In this document: one piece after another, positions 34,435-46,105 of the stretch
Position numbering within the stretch: the stretch's first letter is position 1
Layout: every line of letters begins with the position of its first letter
NCBI RefSeq assembly: GCF_001704415.2
Contig: NC_030811.1
Coordinates: 78,882,069-78,946,068, forward strand
Length of the DNA stretch: 64,000 bases
Direction: 5' to 3'
DNA from: Capra hircus
Lineage: Eukaryota; Chordata; Mammalia; Artiodactyla; Bovidae
Program-made: the position numbers and the translations under genes
Notes under the pieces: generated by a model
What the model was told of the DNA's origin: nothing
What the model saw: the letters and a program-made list of their open reading frames with translations, nothing else
The model's database searches: none

Positions 34435-35866
34435 TTGTTGTTGTTCAGTCAGTAAGTCATGTCCAACTCTTTGTGACCCAATGAACTGCAGCATGCCTGG
34501 TTTCCCTGTTCTTCACTACCTACTAGAGTTTGCTCAAACTCATGTCCATTGAGTCGGTGATGCCCTCCAACCATCTCATCTTCTATTACTCCCTTTTCCT
34601 CTTGCCCTCAGTCTTTCCCAGCATCAGGGTCTTTTCCAATGAGTTGGCTCGTCACATCAGGTGGCCAGAATATTTGGAGCTTCAGCTTCAGTCCTCCCAA
34701 TGAATAGTCAGGGTTGATTTCCTCTAGCATTGACTGGTTTGATCTCCTAGCAGTCCAAGGGACACTCAATATCTTCTCCAGCACCATAATTTGAAAGCCT
34801 CAGTTCTTCAGTACTCAGCCTTCCTATGGTCCAATTTTCACATCTGTAAATGACTGCTGGAAAAACCATAGCTTTGACTGTACATATTGACCTTTATTGG
34901 CAAAGTGATGTCTTTTTAATATTCTGTCTAGGTTTTTGTTATAGCTTTTCTTCCAAGGAGCAAGTGTATTTTAATTTTATGGGCTGCAGTCACCACCCAC
35001 AGTGATTTTGGAGCCCGGGAAAATAAAGTCTGTCACTGCTTCCATTTTCCTCCATCTATTTGTCATGAAGTGATTGGGGCAGATCCCAAGTTCTCAGTTT
35101 TTTTTTTTTTTTTTTTAAACATTTTTTTTTTAGTTTTTTATTTTTTTAATTTTAAAATCTTTAATTCTTACATGCATTCCCAAACATGAACCCCCTTCCC
35201 ACCTCCCTCCCCATAACATCTCTGTGGGTCATCCCCATGCACCAGCCTCAAGCATGCTGTATCCAGCGTCAGACATAGACTGGCAATTCAATTCTTACAT
35301 GATAGTATACATGTTAGAATGCCATTCTCCCAAATCATCCCACCCTCTCCCTCTCCCTCTGAGTCCAAAAGTCCATTATACACATCTGTGTCTTTTTTCC
35401 TGTCTTGCATACAGGGTCGTCATTGCCATCTTTCTAAATTCCATATATATGTGTTAGTATACTGTATTGGTGTTTTTCTTTCTGGCTTACTTCACTCTAT
35501 TGAATGTTGAGTTTTAGCCAGCTTTTTCACTCTCCTCTTTCACTTTCACCAAGAGGTTCTCTAGTTCCTCTTTCCTTTCTGCCATTAGAGCGGTATCATC
35601 TGCATACCTGAGGGTGTTGATATTTCTCACAGCAATCTTGATTTTAGCTTGAACTTCATCCAGCCTGGCATTTTGCATGATATACTCTGCATGTAAGGTA
35701 AATAAGCAGGGTGACAATATACAGCCTTGATATACTCCTTTCCTGATTTAGAACCAGTCCGTTGTTCCATGTCCAGTTCTAGCTGTTGCTTCTTGACCTG
35801 TATACAGGTTTCTCAGGAGACAGGTAAGGTGCTCTGTTATTTCCATCTCTTTAAGAATTTTCCACA
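34435..35866 (-). mobile_element. Older BovB LINE interrupted by L1
   Basis: The 3' tail (ttgttgttcagtcagtaagtc) is at the left and the RT finger/palm end at the right (aattttccacaaac). It is split at about 35096, where an L1_BT fragment inserted; BovB resumes at about 35503 (gaatgttgagttttagcc). Divergence and the ttgttgtt tail link it to the 3262-5065 generation. Confidence 0.93.
35097..35502 (-). mobile_element. L1_BT 3' fragment inserted in BovB
   Basis: A poly-T start and the sequence rich in cctccctccccataac, caccctctccctctc and gcatacagggtcgtc match the antisense 3' UTR of young ruminant L1, ending at gcttacttcactct. It is little diverged. The BovB host resumes with no base lost and no clear target-site duplication. 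Confidence 0.9.
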
Positions 35867-36617
35867 AACAGACTTAGGTTCTACCTTAGTCCTACTCTGT
35901 TAAACAAAAATTATTCTGAACTGGTCTAAAAGAAATGTGATACCAATATTGTTTTCTTCCAGCCTACTTGACAGGCAAGTCAGACTCATAAGAAAATTGT
36001 GGGCTGATACATTTTTACACTAATTTATAAGATTTATTACATGCTGTGGTTACTAATGTTATTAAGGGAAATAAAAAAAATACCGAAATGAAACTCTTCA
36101 GTTAAAAGAGAGAAAAGAAATAGCTCTTCAAAGTACAATTTAGAAGCCTTATTTATTAAATCAATAAAACAGATAAGAAGCAGTGGTGTATATTCATTAA
36201 TTCTATGGATCAAAGTACACATTGAGGTTTATACTAAAATCTAATTTAAGATAAAACATTTTCTTCTTGCTCTCTACATGATAGGTTTATTTTAAACTAT
36301 AAATAACTCTAAAGGTATTTGATATTTTTACTGTCAAGAGCTTGATACAGCTTTTTTAAAATTCTATATCAAGCATATAGAAAGCCCACATGGAACTCTA
36401 GTTATAATTGGATTGCACATAGCACCATGCATTAAGAGAGTTTACCTTTTCACCTACTGATTTCGGCATTTAGAAATGCATGCCTTCTTCCTCAGGGATA
36501 GCATCCCCTGTTTTATTCCATGCTATCTATTGTATTGTTGCCATATTGTTCAAATGACATTGTATCAAATGACTTTTTGTTCAAGAGAGTGCTTGAAATC
36601 TTCACTCTCTTGTGTTC
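35867..36617. other. Unassigned AT-rich stretch
   Basis: No gene or named repeat is found. Confidence 0.45.
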
Positions 36618-36953
36618 TCAGTTCAGTTCAGTTCAGTTCAGTCGCTCAGTCGTGTCAGACTCTTTGCGATCCCATGAATCGCAGCACGCCAGGCCTCCCT
36701 GTCCATCACCAACTCCCAGAGTTCACTCAGACTCACGTCCATCGAGTCAGTGATGCCATCCAACCATCTCATCCTCTGTCGTCCCCTTCTCCTCCTGCCC
36801 CCAATCCTTCCCAGCGTCAGAGTCTTTCCCAATGAGTCAACTCTTCACATGAGGTGGCCAAAGTACTGGAGCTTCAGCTTTAGCATCATTCCTTCCAAAG
36901 AAATCCCAGGGCTGATCTCCTTCAGAATGGACTGGGTGGATCTCCTTACAGTC
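36618..36953 (-). mobile_element. BovB LINE 3' fragment, young
   Basis: Starts with four ttcag repeats and reads gtcgctcagtcgtgtc to ggatctccttacagtca. It covers only the last about 330 bases of BovB and is close to the sister copies at 60877 and 62323. Confidence 0.95.
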
Positions 36954-37605
36954 ATAGGATAACATAAAATTATCATCAATCTATAAGGTAATAATGTGGG
37001 TCTTTTAAAAAACTTATCATACAATTTAATACCTACTCCCAGGATTAGATCTCCCTTAATACAATACCCTCAGTTTATAGAAGAATAAACAGACCTATGA
37101 ATTTTTTGAAGCAAATTTTTTGCCCCAAATCATAAATCCAACTATTGGTAGACTCAGAATTAGAATAAGGTCGGAGATTTTTACTCCAAGATGACTTTCC
37201 TAAATTACTTCTTTTTAATTTTATTTGTTATTTATTTTCAAAATATAAAAATGTAACATTGTAACATAAGAATAAATCATCCAAACAATCTAGTGTACAA
37301 ATAAGTACCTAACAGATTAAAATAATTTTCATACATTTCTCATATGTCTATCACATCTGTTGATATGCTTACTAACTAAATGGTGTATTTATGAGAGACA
37401 AAGTACCTGATGCTCTGGAAAGTAGGAAAGAAACAAGATTGTTCTTACAGCTACTAAGTTTACAAATTAAATAAAATTAGAGAATAATTTTAAAATGTAT
37501 CATTAAGTGCTTAAAACTTGTATAATACACTTAGTCAATACTAAGATATCTTAGGATATGCCACTGATTGGTGTTTAGATTTTCAGAAAAATTTTCCTCA
37601 AATGC
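36954..37605. other. Unassigned AT-rich stretch
   Basis: No gene or named repeat is found. Confidence 0.45.
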
Positions 37606-37760
37606 AGAATTTTCCAGAGTGTAGTTCTTGGACTTGCTAAAAATGCAACTTTAAGGTCTCATTTGAGATTTACTGAGTCAGGAACTCTGGGGGTGGGGTC
37701 CAGCACTGTGTGGTTGAACAAGCCACCAGTGGACTCTAACATACATTCAAGTCTTGACTG
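37606..37760 (+). mobile_element. MER5A-type hAT DNA transposon remnant
   Basis: The order agtgtagttcttggac, ctaaaaatgcaa, tttactgagtcaggaactctggggg, tggggtccagca, aacaagccacc follows the MER5A consensus. Terminal inverted repeats are eroded. Confidence 0.72.
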
Positions 37761-38644
37761 ATCAGTGGATGAGGTTTGAGTCACACTTTTGATTATGGAC
37801 TAGAGGGACTCTAGCAGATACTTAAGGTAGAAAATCACCTTTTAGAGAATAAATTTTCTTCATTCACTCCTGGGACTTATTTAGGATAATATCCAGACAC
37901 ATATGTGTTTAGAATTATCAGCAGTGACACTCTTCAGTAGATATAAACAGAAAATGAAGTATTTCATTTGAGAAGGAAAAAAAAAAAGATTTGATTTTTT
38001 AATTAAAAAAATGTAAATACTTCTGCACCTGAAACTTTTTATTTGAAAGAATTATTTCAGATTTGAAATAGTTTGTGTTAAATAGAGATTATACAGGAGG
38101 CTGGATTTCATTCAAAATTCAGCTAACTGTCCTTTCTATCTTATACTCCAAAATATGTATTTAACAGAAAGGGTTCACAAAGGAATTTTCAAAAATATAC
38201 AGGATAATACCATTATAGAGATGTCCAGGGAGTAGTAGAGATTCATTATATATTTTTTTGCATGTTTTATGTCAAACTTTATAGAATTACTACATTATAG
38301 TAATGTTTTTAACTGCTGATATTTCTGGAACACTAAAAGAAATCTACTCATCTTTGGCATATATTTATCATAGCATTTTTATTAGGAAAAAATAAGGACT
38401 AATCTACCTTAGGAAGATTAAAAAAATATTTCAAGTTAACAAGAAAATTTGGTATACTGGAATCTTATGTTAGAAGGAAAGGATTTTTATTATGTAAATT
38501 ATAGTATGCATTATGAATTTCAATGATTCTAATAGTTTTTCTATGTATGGTCACAAGAGTAGCCACATCATAGTACTTTAAACAGTTGAAGTGCATAAAA
38601 GGCAATTAGCTCTTATCAGTGTGAGATGAACCATATGTTTGAGT
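37761..38644. other. Unassigned AT-rich stretch
   Basis: No gene or named repeat is found. There is a poly-A run near 37977-37990. Confidence 0.45.
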
Positions 38645-38800
38645 TAATTAGTTCTCTTTGTTCCTGGAATGTTTTTTCTAACTCCTTTGTCATGATTTCC
38701 TCACACTCTGCTCATTCCTGCACTCCTTTACAGCCCTTCACACAGCTGAAGAAACATATTTTAATGAAATCCAGCTTAAACACCACATTTAAAGTGTTCC
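38645..38800 (+). mobile_element. Possible L2 LINE remnant
   Basis: ctttgttcctggaatg and aatccagcttaaacaccac fall in the order of the L2 3' region (the C-terminal coding end, then UTR). The match is weak. Confidence 0.35.
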
Positions 38801-39164
38801 ATCTGGAAAAAATTAATAAATCGAATTGTTTATGAAGTTGCTATTATGTAATTTTTGGTTAGACGTAACCACTGAAGAATATCAACAATGTTGCAATTTG
38901 ATTGGGTAACAGTACAATTTACAAATTATGTTTGCACATATATGAATTCAAATGTATTAAAATGTTAAAAATGGAGATGCTTATTGGACCAAACTGTTTT
39001 ATTTCTCCTAAACAATGTTGTCAATCTAACTATGATATTTTAATTACACCCACTGAATACTTTAAAACCATGGAGACAAACTCATGAATAAATCTAGGTC
39101 TGCAGAATCTCATGTGAAGAAATTTTGAGAAGGGCCCAGACTTCCAGATCATTTCCTCCATTTC

Positions 39165-39335
39165 CTTGCTTTGAGACTTTGGGGAAGTGAGTCTCTATCT
39201 AAACTGCAATTTCTTATCATTAGAAGAAAAGAATGACGATAAGCCCCTTATTACATGGCTATGGTGAATAAATGTGACTATGGCTTTAACACACATAAAA
39301 GGATGCCTGGTACAATGCATTTTTATAAATTCAGG
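39165..39335 (+). mobile_element. MIR SINE remnant
   Basis: ttggggaagtgag, tctatctaaactgcaattt, aagaatgacgataa, ggtgaataaatgtgac and atgcctggtacaatgc keep the order of the MIR core and 3' half. Confidence 0.5.
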
Positions 39336-39554
39336 TACTGCTTTAGTTGTCTAGTTAATAAAAGGTCAATTTGTTCTAAGTTTAGGAAGAGATTCTAATG
39401 GTCAGGGAATATTTGGTTGTCACAACTGGATGGGGAAAACAGCCCCGCAGCAAAGAATTATTTTACTTCAAAAGTCAATAGGGCTGAAACTGAGTAAATA
39501 TATAAAATGACTTGATATTGAGCTCTTCATTGCTTTTAAAAATAATTTTTAAAC

Positions 39555-39848
39555 TTTTATTTTATATTTACTTTTGGCTGTGCTGTGTCTTCATGGCTGT
39601 GTGGGTTTTTTCTCTAGTTGCCGCATGCTGGCTTCTCATTACAGAGGCTTCTTATTGCAGAGAATAGGCTGTAGGGTGCGTGGTCCTCAGCTGGGCTGAG
39701 TAGTTGTGGATCAAAAGCGCTAGAGCAGAGCCTCGGTTGTAGTGACACACAGGCTTAGTTGCTCCATGGTGTGTGGAGTCTTCCAAGATCAGGGATTGAA
39801 TACATGTCTCCTGCACTGGCAGGTGGATTCTGAGCTATCAGGGAAGCA
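39555..39848 (-). mobile_element. CHR-type tRNA-Glu SINE, antisense
   Basis: From left it reads the A/T-rich tail (tttacttttggctgtgctg), the body (tttctctagttgccgc, tcctcagctgggctgag) and the head (gcactggcaggtggattc, ctatcagggaagc). It has the same family body as the element at 28161-28736. Confidence 0.87.
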
Positions 39849-40309
39849 CTGCACTGGTTTTTTGTTTTTTGTTTTTTAAGCTCTTCTTGAGTTAAGTAAT
39901 ATATGTTTCAATAAATAGTAACTGAATCACAGTAACATTTATTCTGTTGAACAACTTACATATCAGTTATTTTTGATATTTCAGATAAACTGCTGCAGAA
40001 AAATCAGTCTACCTAAAGTGGGTCAATCATCATTGTTAAAATTTTAAATTTTTTATTCTACTGTTGACAAACAAGTTTTAATCTGCGTATTTTTTAAAGC
40101 AAATCCTTATTTTCCCCCTTAAAAGTCAGAATTTCATAGCAAAATGATATATTTATTATAAAAATAATTCTACCAAGTATGTATAATTTTTATTTTTTAA
40201 TGTTAATGTAGTAATATAATGGAGGGGAAAGGTTGCTAAAAGAATCCTAACACCTTTCCTCCTCTAACAGAAAAAATTGGTCAGCAAATTGTATAGGCTT
40301 AGAAGCTTG
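39849..40309. other. Unassigned AT-rich stretch
   Basis: No gene or named repeat is found; a gttttttgtttttt run lies at its left end. Confidence 0.45.
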
Positions 40310-41040
40310 ACCATTTGTAATAACCTCCACCATTACCACCTTGTTCCAAGCCACCACCATTTCTTGCCTCCTAACTAGTCACCAGCCTCCACCCTTTCTC
40401 AATATACCATCTCCAGCAGAGGTATTCATTTTTAAACCCTGCTTTAAATGTTACAATGTAACAAAAAGTAAGTTCCTTTTCTGCTAAAACTCTTGAATTG
40501 TATATTTTCTCACCAAGAGCAGAGCAGGGAAGTGGAAGATGTCTACAGTGTTTTACCCTACCCTGTCCTTTACTAGTTTCTCCTTCCTTCCCTATGCTTC
40601 AGCCACACTGCCTATGAGAATTTGCTGTGATTTGAATACTCCACCTAAGCTGGGCATCAGAAATTTTGCACTTGATCTTTCCTTTTCTCATCACAGTCTT
40701 CCTTCTGACTTTCACATGGTTCTCTCCCCCACTTCTTGGCATGTGTGTTACCTTCTCAGTGTTGCCCTCCCAATTCCAAATGCATGATCTAGCTAGCTTT
40801 TTCCCATCAGCAATCCCAGTCCTGGTTTAGTGCCTTTTTTTCCCCCTGTGGCAATCATTCTAATTTGACCTATTACAAAGTTTACTTATTTATTAATATA
40901 TTTATTGTTTTCCTCTATACATTAGAAGATAAGCTGTTCTAGTAAAATAATTCTTTTTTCTTTCTTGATCATTACTTCTTCTCTGGGGCTGAGAACAACA
41001 TCTGGCACATTGCAGGAACAAATCACTGAACAAAAAGAAT
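40310..41040 (+). mobile_element. L2 LINE 3' region, ancient
   Basis: Long-range motif order fits L2: tcctaactagtcaccagcc, then cttcagccacactgcc, ttttgcacttgatctttcc, ttaccttctcagtg, tacaaagtttacttattt, and at the end catctggcacattgcagg with aaatcactgaac. Individual matches are poor, but the order over 700 bases is persuasive. Confidence 0.6.
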
Positions 41041-41162
41041 CACTATAGGGGCAGCCAAAGAATGATGTCTGTAATGTAGTAATTTTACTGTAAAAAGAAC
41101 TGCATTGTTGAACCCTATTTTTTCTTCATTATGAGCACCACTGTCGATAGAAATTCTCTGAG

Positions 41163-41372
41163 TCATGTAGTTTGTAATATTCTAGTAACAGAAAAAGTAA
41201 AAAGAAAAAGGTGAAACCAATTATAATACATATAATCATACTTTTTAACCCAATATGTGTATAATATTACCTTCTGTGTTTTTCCACCTGAAAACATGTC
41301 ACTTTAGACTGGTCACATTTCCAGTGCTCACACATGTGGTTAGTGGTTCCAGGTTGGACAGTGAAGCTCTAA
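41163..41372 (+). mobile_element. hAT-Charlie MITE remnant (MER33-like)
   Basis: tattctagtaacag, aaaagtaaaaagaaaaaggtgaaa, tttttaacccaatatgtg, actggtcacatttccagtgctc and tgtggttagtgg follow one hAT MITE consensus. The family name is from memory. Confidence 0.55.
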
Positions 41373-41680
41373 CACAAGAGATAAACTTTATTATTCAGCG
41401 GGCCTAAGCTTATGTACACAGGTAGAGAAAACAATGCTGTCATATTCTGATGAATTTTACATGTATGCTTGCATAAATATATTAAACTAGTTTCTTAATG
41501 AGATTTATATAGTAGTATATTTTTTTGTTAATTAGAAGGATATATACCAGATTTTACATATTTTAATGCATTTTGGAATTGAGTCAGACTTCAAATTTAT
41601 TTGCTGAGACCTATGTGTGAAGAATAGATCCCTTCATTATATTTATATTAATATCATTGAACATCTATTTGAGGACCACT
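41373..41680. other. Unassigned stretch
   Basis: AT-rich and without a recognised element, ending at the Bov-A2 target site. Confidence 0.4.
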
Positions 41681-41692
41681 AGTGATAGACTT

Positions 41693-41952
41693 TGGAGAAG
41701 GTGATGGCACCCCACTCCAGCACTCTTGCCTGGAAAATCCCATGGATGGAGGAGCCTGGTAGGCTGCAGTCCATGGGGTCGCTACAAGTTGGACACGACT
41801 GAGCAACTTCACTTTCACCCGTTGGAGAAGGAAATGGCAACCCACTCCAGTGTTCTTGCCTGGAGAATCCCAGGGACGGGGGAGCCTGGCGGGCTGCCCT
41901 CTATGGGGTCGCACAGAGTCAGACATGACTGAAGCGACTAAGCAGCAGCAGC
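41693..41952 (+). mobile_element. Bov-A2 SINE
   Basis: Two BovA monomers, a short linker (cttcactttcacccg) and an agcagcagcag tail. The 12-base agtgatagactt at 41681-41692 is repeated at 41953-41964, giving an exact target-site duplication. Confidence 0.96.
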
Positions 41953-42207
41953 AGTGATAGACTTATATGAAACCATCTTTCCATGCCAATTGTGGACACT
42001 TCTACAAGAAAGCAAATTCTTACACATAGTGAATCAAGATCTAGTTTGTAGCTTCATCAAACAGCTCTCAGGAGTTTTCACTGAAGCCAAAAAAAAAAAA
42101 AAAAGTGAACACTTTTCCTTGTAAAAGTTGTCAGAGTACTTTAGCATTGAATACAATGGCTATACCTCCTCTTCTTCTATTTAAATAGACTTAGTCTTTG
42201 AACTAAG

Positions 42208-42356
42208 TCAGAGGATGAGATGGCTGGATGGCATCACCAATGCAATGGACATGAACTTGGGCAAACTTCGGGAGATTGTGAGGACAGAGGCCTGGCGTGC
42301 TGCATGCAGTCCATGGGGTCACAAAGAGCCAGACACGACTGGGTGACTGAACAACT
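42208..42356 (+). mobile_element. BovB LINE 3' end fragment
   Basis: agaggatgagatggctggatgg through gccagacacgactgggtgac. Only the last about 150 bases of BovB are present, with one short duplication (gctgcatgca). Confidence 0.9.
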
Positions 42357-43033
42357 GGTCTTTTGAACAACTTCGTTTTATGTTTTGTTGATCCCCACCA
42401 TCACATTTATCATCATCTTCATCCTCTGGATATTCCTGAATTTGCTGATGACCCCTCTAAAATTGTAGGAACTAGAATACAGCACATAATTCAAGATCTC
42501 ACTCTAACATGCTTTTCTAGTTTTACCATCAGATTCAATCCAGATTTCACCCATCATTTCAGCAATTCTCTTGCCCACATCCTTAATACTCTTGCCCCTT
42601 TGTTCTTTCACCCTAATCAGCTTAAAATTCTCCACGCCTAATCAAACTTAACTGTCGACCCACTTTCTAGAGTCAAGCTGCCAAATAATACTGGTTACAC
42701 AACACAAGAGCCCTCAATGACACTGATGGACACTGTGATATCAGAATCACAAATCTCAGCTGGGTGTTCAAAGTTGCCTTTTAATCTTCCAGTTCTTTGG
42801 GAACTATCCTTTCCATTCCCCCTCATTCTCTATTCCAATATGTAAAACTATTTTCAAGGCATAAAGTCAAACCCAACACATTCCACTGCCAGATTATAAA
42901 GAATATGAAGACAATCGTACAAATATTTCTCATCCCTGTACAATAAAAACTTTTACCCAATTGGAATTATGTAGATAAAGGAGAAGTAAGCTGCATTCCA
43001 TTGCTGACATGTTGAATTCAGTTCTAGTCCATT
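42357..43033. other. Unassigned, less AT-rich stretch
   Basis: It contains a 92-codon frame (42363-42641) rich in H and F. No domain is recognised, and there is no start context or splice signal that would support a gene. Confidence 0.4.
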
Positions 43034-43240
43034 TACGTAGCTGTGTCTCAGTGGTAAAGAACCTACCTGCTGATACAGGAGACACAGGTTCAGTCCATGA
43101 GTCAGGAAGACCCCTTGAAGAAAGAAATGGCAACCTACTCAAGTATTCTTGCTTGGAAAATCCCATGGACAGAGAAGCCTGGCGGGCTAGATTTCATGGG
43201 GCCTAAAAAAATCAGACATGACTTAGGGACTAAACAATAA
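43034..43240 (+). mobile_element. Bov-tA SINE, diverged
   Basis: The head is eroded (gctgtgtctcagtggtaaag), but the core (ctcaagtattcttgcttgg) and tail (atcagacatgacttagggac) are clear. Confidence 0.9.
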
Positions 43241-44345
43241 CAAGCTATTATTAATCGAGATATATATATATATACTTATTCATCAAAACTCCATTTATCT
43301 CTAGATAATTGTACTATATTTAATCTATTAGTCATCCCTTTTAAGATATTTTTAACTCTAATTTCAATTCAATGTTGTTACTATCTTTTCCACCTTCTTG
43401 TAATCTGGGAATGTGATGATTATACTGAGGATGCCTTTCTTAAATTATGACCAATAGTAGGCAAATAAGTTAGGGCTGTATTAAAATGTCACCAAAACTC
43501 TGTTTGGGGCCAATCAAGAGGCAACTTAATGGAGTGGGGTCAGCAGCCTTCCAGGAGTCAGGTGAGCTTGGAATGTTACCTCTCTGTCACTAGATAGTGG
43601 GCTCTGTAAGCTTCTCTTGGCGTCAGCCACCATATCACTCATTCCCTCCTTACTGCCAGTCCCCGACCTCCCTAGTCCTATTTCTCTCACTTTTTAAATC
43701 TGATAATATATTGAACATTTTGAGTCTCTTAAGTAATGTAAGGTTCAGGAATGACTATCTACTGACCCAAGTTTTGCATTTTTTCCCTGTTTATGATTAT
43801 TTCACCCACAAACCTAAGTCTAAACATTTTAAGGCTTTGTCGTGATTCCTATGTAAAATACAGATATTTTATAATTAGAATTTATTTGCGATTATTTAAA
43901 CATGTGAAAATTTTAATTTGCTTTAAATAATGGTGGAATAATGTTCATTACCATAGTCTCATTCTGTGCTATAATGACATTTCAAATGAGCATGTTTATA
44001 AAGAAGTATCTTACATGAATTAGATTGATATTGATTGCAAGAGACAGACTTTTGTTTATGACTGAAGGAACTGGCTCATTAGGATGAAACTAGAATGTTT
44101 GCAAATTGCGTAGAGCTGAAGAATATTCTGACCAATAGGTTTCTTTAATGTGAACAGTGTTAAAAATTGTTTTAAAAGAAAGTATAGAGCTTTCTAAGAA
44201 CATTTTCTTTATTAAGGAAAGTGAATTTGTAATAGTTATAATTTATTTTATTTTTTGATTCAATGCTCCCAGGTTCTATTCTATTTCAATATAAGAAAAT
44301 CAATTGAGAAAGTTAAAAATAACTGTGCATCATCATTTAAAAATC
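43241..44345. other. Unassigned AT-rich stretch
   Basis: A short TA run occurs at 43259-43274. No gene or named repeat is found up to the start of the L1. Confidence 0.45.
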
Positions 44346-44377
44346 AGAAATATAGAGGGGAAAACAAGATGGTGGAA

Positions 44378-44633
44378 TGTTGAGGTCCTTTAATGGACTG
44401 GAACCTGGTGGTCTGGATCGACTGATGAGAAAGTAAAGGAGAGAGAAAGAGGCTGATATTCCTTGGTTTACACAGAAAGGCAATAAAGCCCCTGCATAGG
44501 GCTTGCTCTGTTCACAGAGGCCTCAGGCGCCCTCTTGATGGGGTGAAGACACAGAGTGCTTTCTCGAGAGGGTCTTAGAAGCCCAAGCAGGAACGTGAAA
44601 TGAGAGAGGCTCTGCCCTCCAAAGAAATAGCCT

Positions 44634-44669
<36 letters not shown>

Positions 44670-44974
44670 AAGCAAGACACGGGGACCAAAGCTCTGATGG
44701 AGCAAAGGTGTTTTAATCAACATTGTGTAGGTATTTATACTGTTACAAGATAGCTATTTTCAGCAGAGATATTATCATATGGTTCCTAAAAACAAAGAGG
44801 TTTCTTATCATCATATAGAAAAACTAATGAAGGAAACGCCTGGATTCCTCAGCCCCCAGTAGAGGCTTGCCTCTCCTCTTAATTCCTGAATGTTTAGGAA
44901 TTAATAAGGAACAGAGAATTCCTGACAGATCCAAAACAGCACATAGGAAGCTTCCTGTTAAATGCTTCCTGACA
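44378..44974 (-). mobile_element. Solo ERVK-type LTR, antisense, inside the L1 5' end
   Basis: The 597-base insert starts TGTTG and ends TGACA in + orientation (TG...CA, the retroviral LTR rule). It is flanked by 6-base gtggaa and gcagag, both diverged from the expected L1 gcggag. In reverse it has a TATA box (tataaatac, 44732-44740), an ATTAAA-type poly-A signal at about 44711, the ctttggtccccgtgtctt motif typical of betaretroviral R/U5, and a CT tract. No internal gag, pol or env sequence is present, so it is a recombined solo LTR. The family name (BTLTR1-like) is a guess. Confidence 0.75.
44635..44672. repeat. (GA)n microsatellite within the LTR
   Basis: About 38 bases of near-pure GA repeats; on the LTR's own strand it is the CT tract downstream of R. 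Confidence 0.93.
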
Positions 44975-45636
44975 GCAGAGGAGTAGGTGGACGTGGAGTA
45001 CATCTCTCTCCACGGGCACATCAGAAATATATCTGCAGACAGAAGTGCACACAGAACACCAGCTGAGAGTGGACAGGAGTACCTGACCAGTGGAAAAGAA
45101 TATATGGAACCATGCAAAACTCATTAGGACAGAGGAACAAGGGGGAGAAACAGGAGTGTCAGTAGGACTGGACCTGTCTTTGGTGGGTGGGGGAACTGAA
45201 GTAGGGGTCCAGTCCCCCATCAGGGCAATTGTCTGAGTCAGAGGAGAAGCATTTAAGGCTGAGAGTGAAACAGCTGATCTGTGACAGCCTAAATGGAATG
45301 AGAATCAGACAGTCCTTGCCTCAACCATACATACCTTGAACAGGGACGTAGATCCCCTGGAAGGTGCAGCGGCTGGGAGCTGGAGTTTAGGGATTGTGGA
45401 ACAATCCCAGAGTGAGGGCTACTGTTGACTGTGGAAGGATGGATTGGGGGGATGTGAGGGAGGAGATTGTGGTGGGAAATGCTTGTGGAGGAAAGCCGGG
45501 CAGCCGTGGATGAAAGGTGATACTGATGAGTCACATGTGGGGGTGGAGCCATCACCATAGCGTCTCTCTCCCCACACATGCCAGCACTGGCAGCTGAACA
45601 ATAGAGACGCTGGCCCGTCAAATTCCTGACCACTGA

Positions 45637-45843
45637 ACTACAGAGTAGGACCCCACCCAAGGTGTTCCTTTAAGTGCCGATCTACAGAGTAGGACCCCAG
45701 CCAAGGGGGCCCCCTCTATGTGCCTGACATGCTGAACGACAGAGAAGGACCCCCCAGGCAAGGGCACCCTCTAAGTGCCTGACTTGGTGGACCTACAGAG
45801 AAAGACTGGCCAAAGAGGCCTTTTGATCGCCAGCTACAAGAGG
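45637..45843 (+). repeat. Four-copy minisatellite in the L1 leader
   Basis: Units begin at about 45638, 45682, 45737 and 45792, each with a (c)tacagagtaggacccc-like start and a ctaagtgcctgac-like end. Unit lengths are 44, 55, 55 and about 52 bases. The middle two are the most alike. Confidence 0.85.
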
Positions 45844-46011
45844 CTAGAAAATGACTCTGATAAGGCCAAAATTCCTGTGGCGGAGGCAGTCTGTGTCCCT
45901 GCACACTTGGCACTGCCAGGGTCCCTGCAAGCTAAGCAGCTGTGCCACTTTCACACTCAACTCTCACTGGAGCAGAGCTGCCACAGACAAAAATTAGCAT
46001 GTCCATGCATG

Positions 46012-46105
46012 CAGGGTCACTTCAGTAGTGTCTGACTCTTTGTGATCCTGTAGACTGTGGTCTTCCAGGCTGCTCTGTCAGGGAGGGGGTTCTCTAGGCA
46101 AGAAT
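46012..46105 (-). repeat. BovA-like segment inside the L1 leader
   Basis: agtgtctgactctttgtg, ttccaggctgctctgtca and ggcaagaatactggagtg read as an antisense BovA monomer (tail to core). It is embedded without an obvious target-site duplication, between two diverged copies of a leader segment. I believe it is part of the L1_BT consensus leader, not a separate insertion, but cannot verify that. Confidence 0.65.

Noticed and set aside
42363..42641. 92-codon frame in unassigned DNA
   Set aside because: No domain, no promoter or splice evidence, and a length expected by chance; kept only as a note in the region entry.
44635..44672. GA run considered as a purine-rich regulatory site
   Set aside because: It is a simple microsatellite within the LTR; no further motif supports a specific role.
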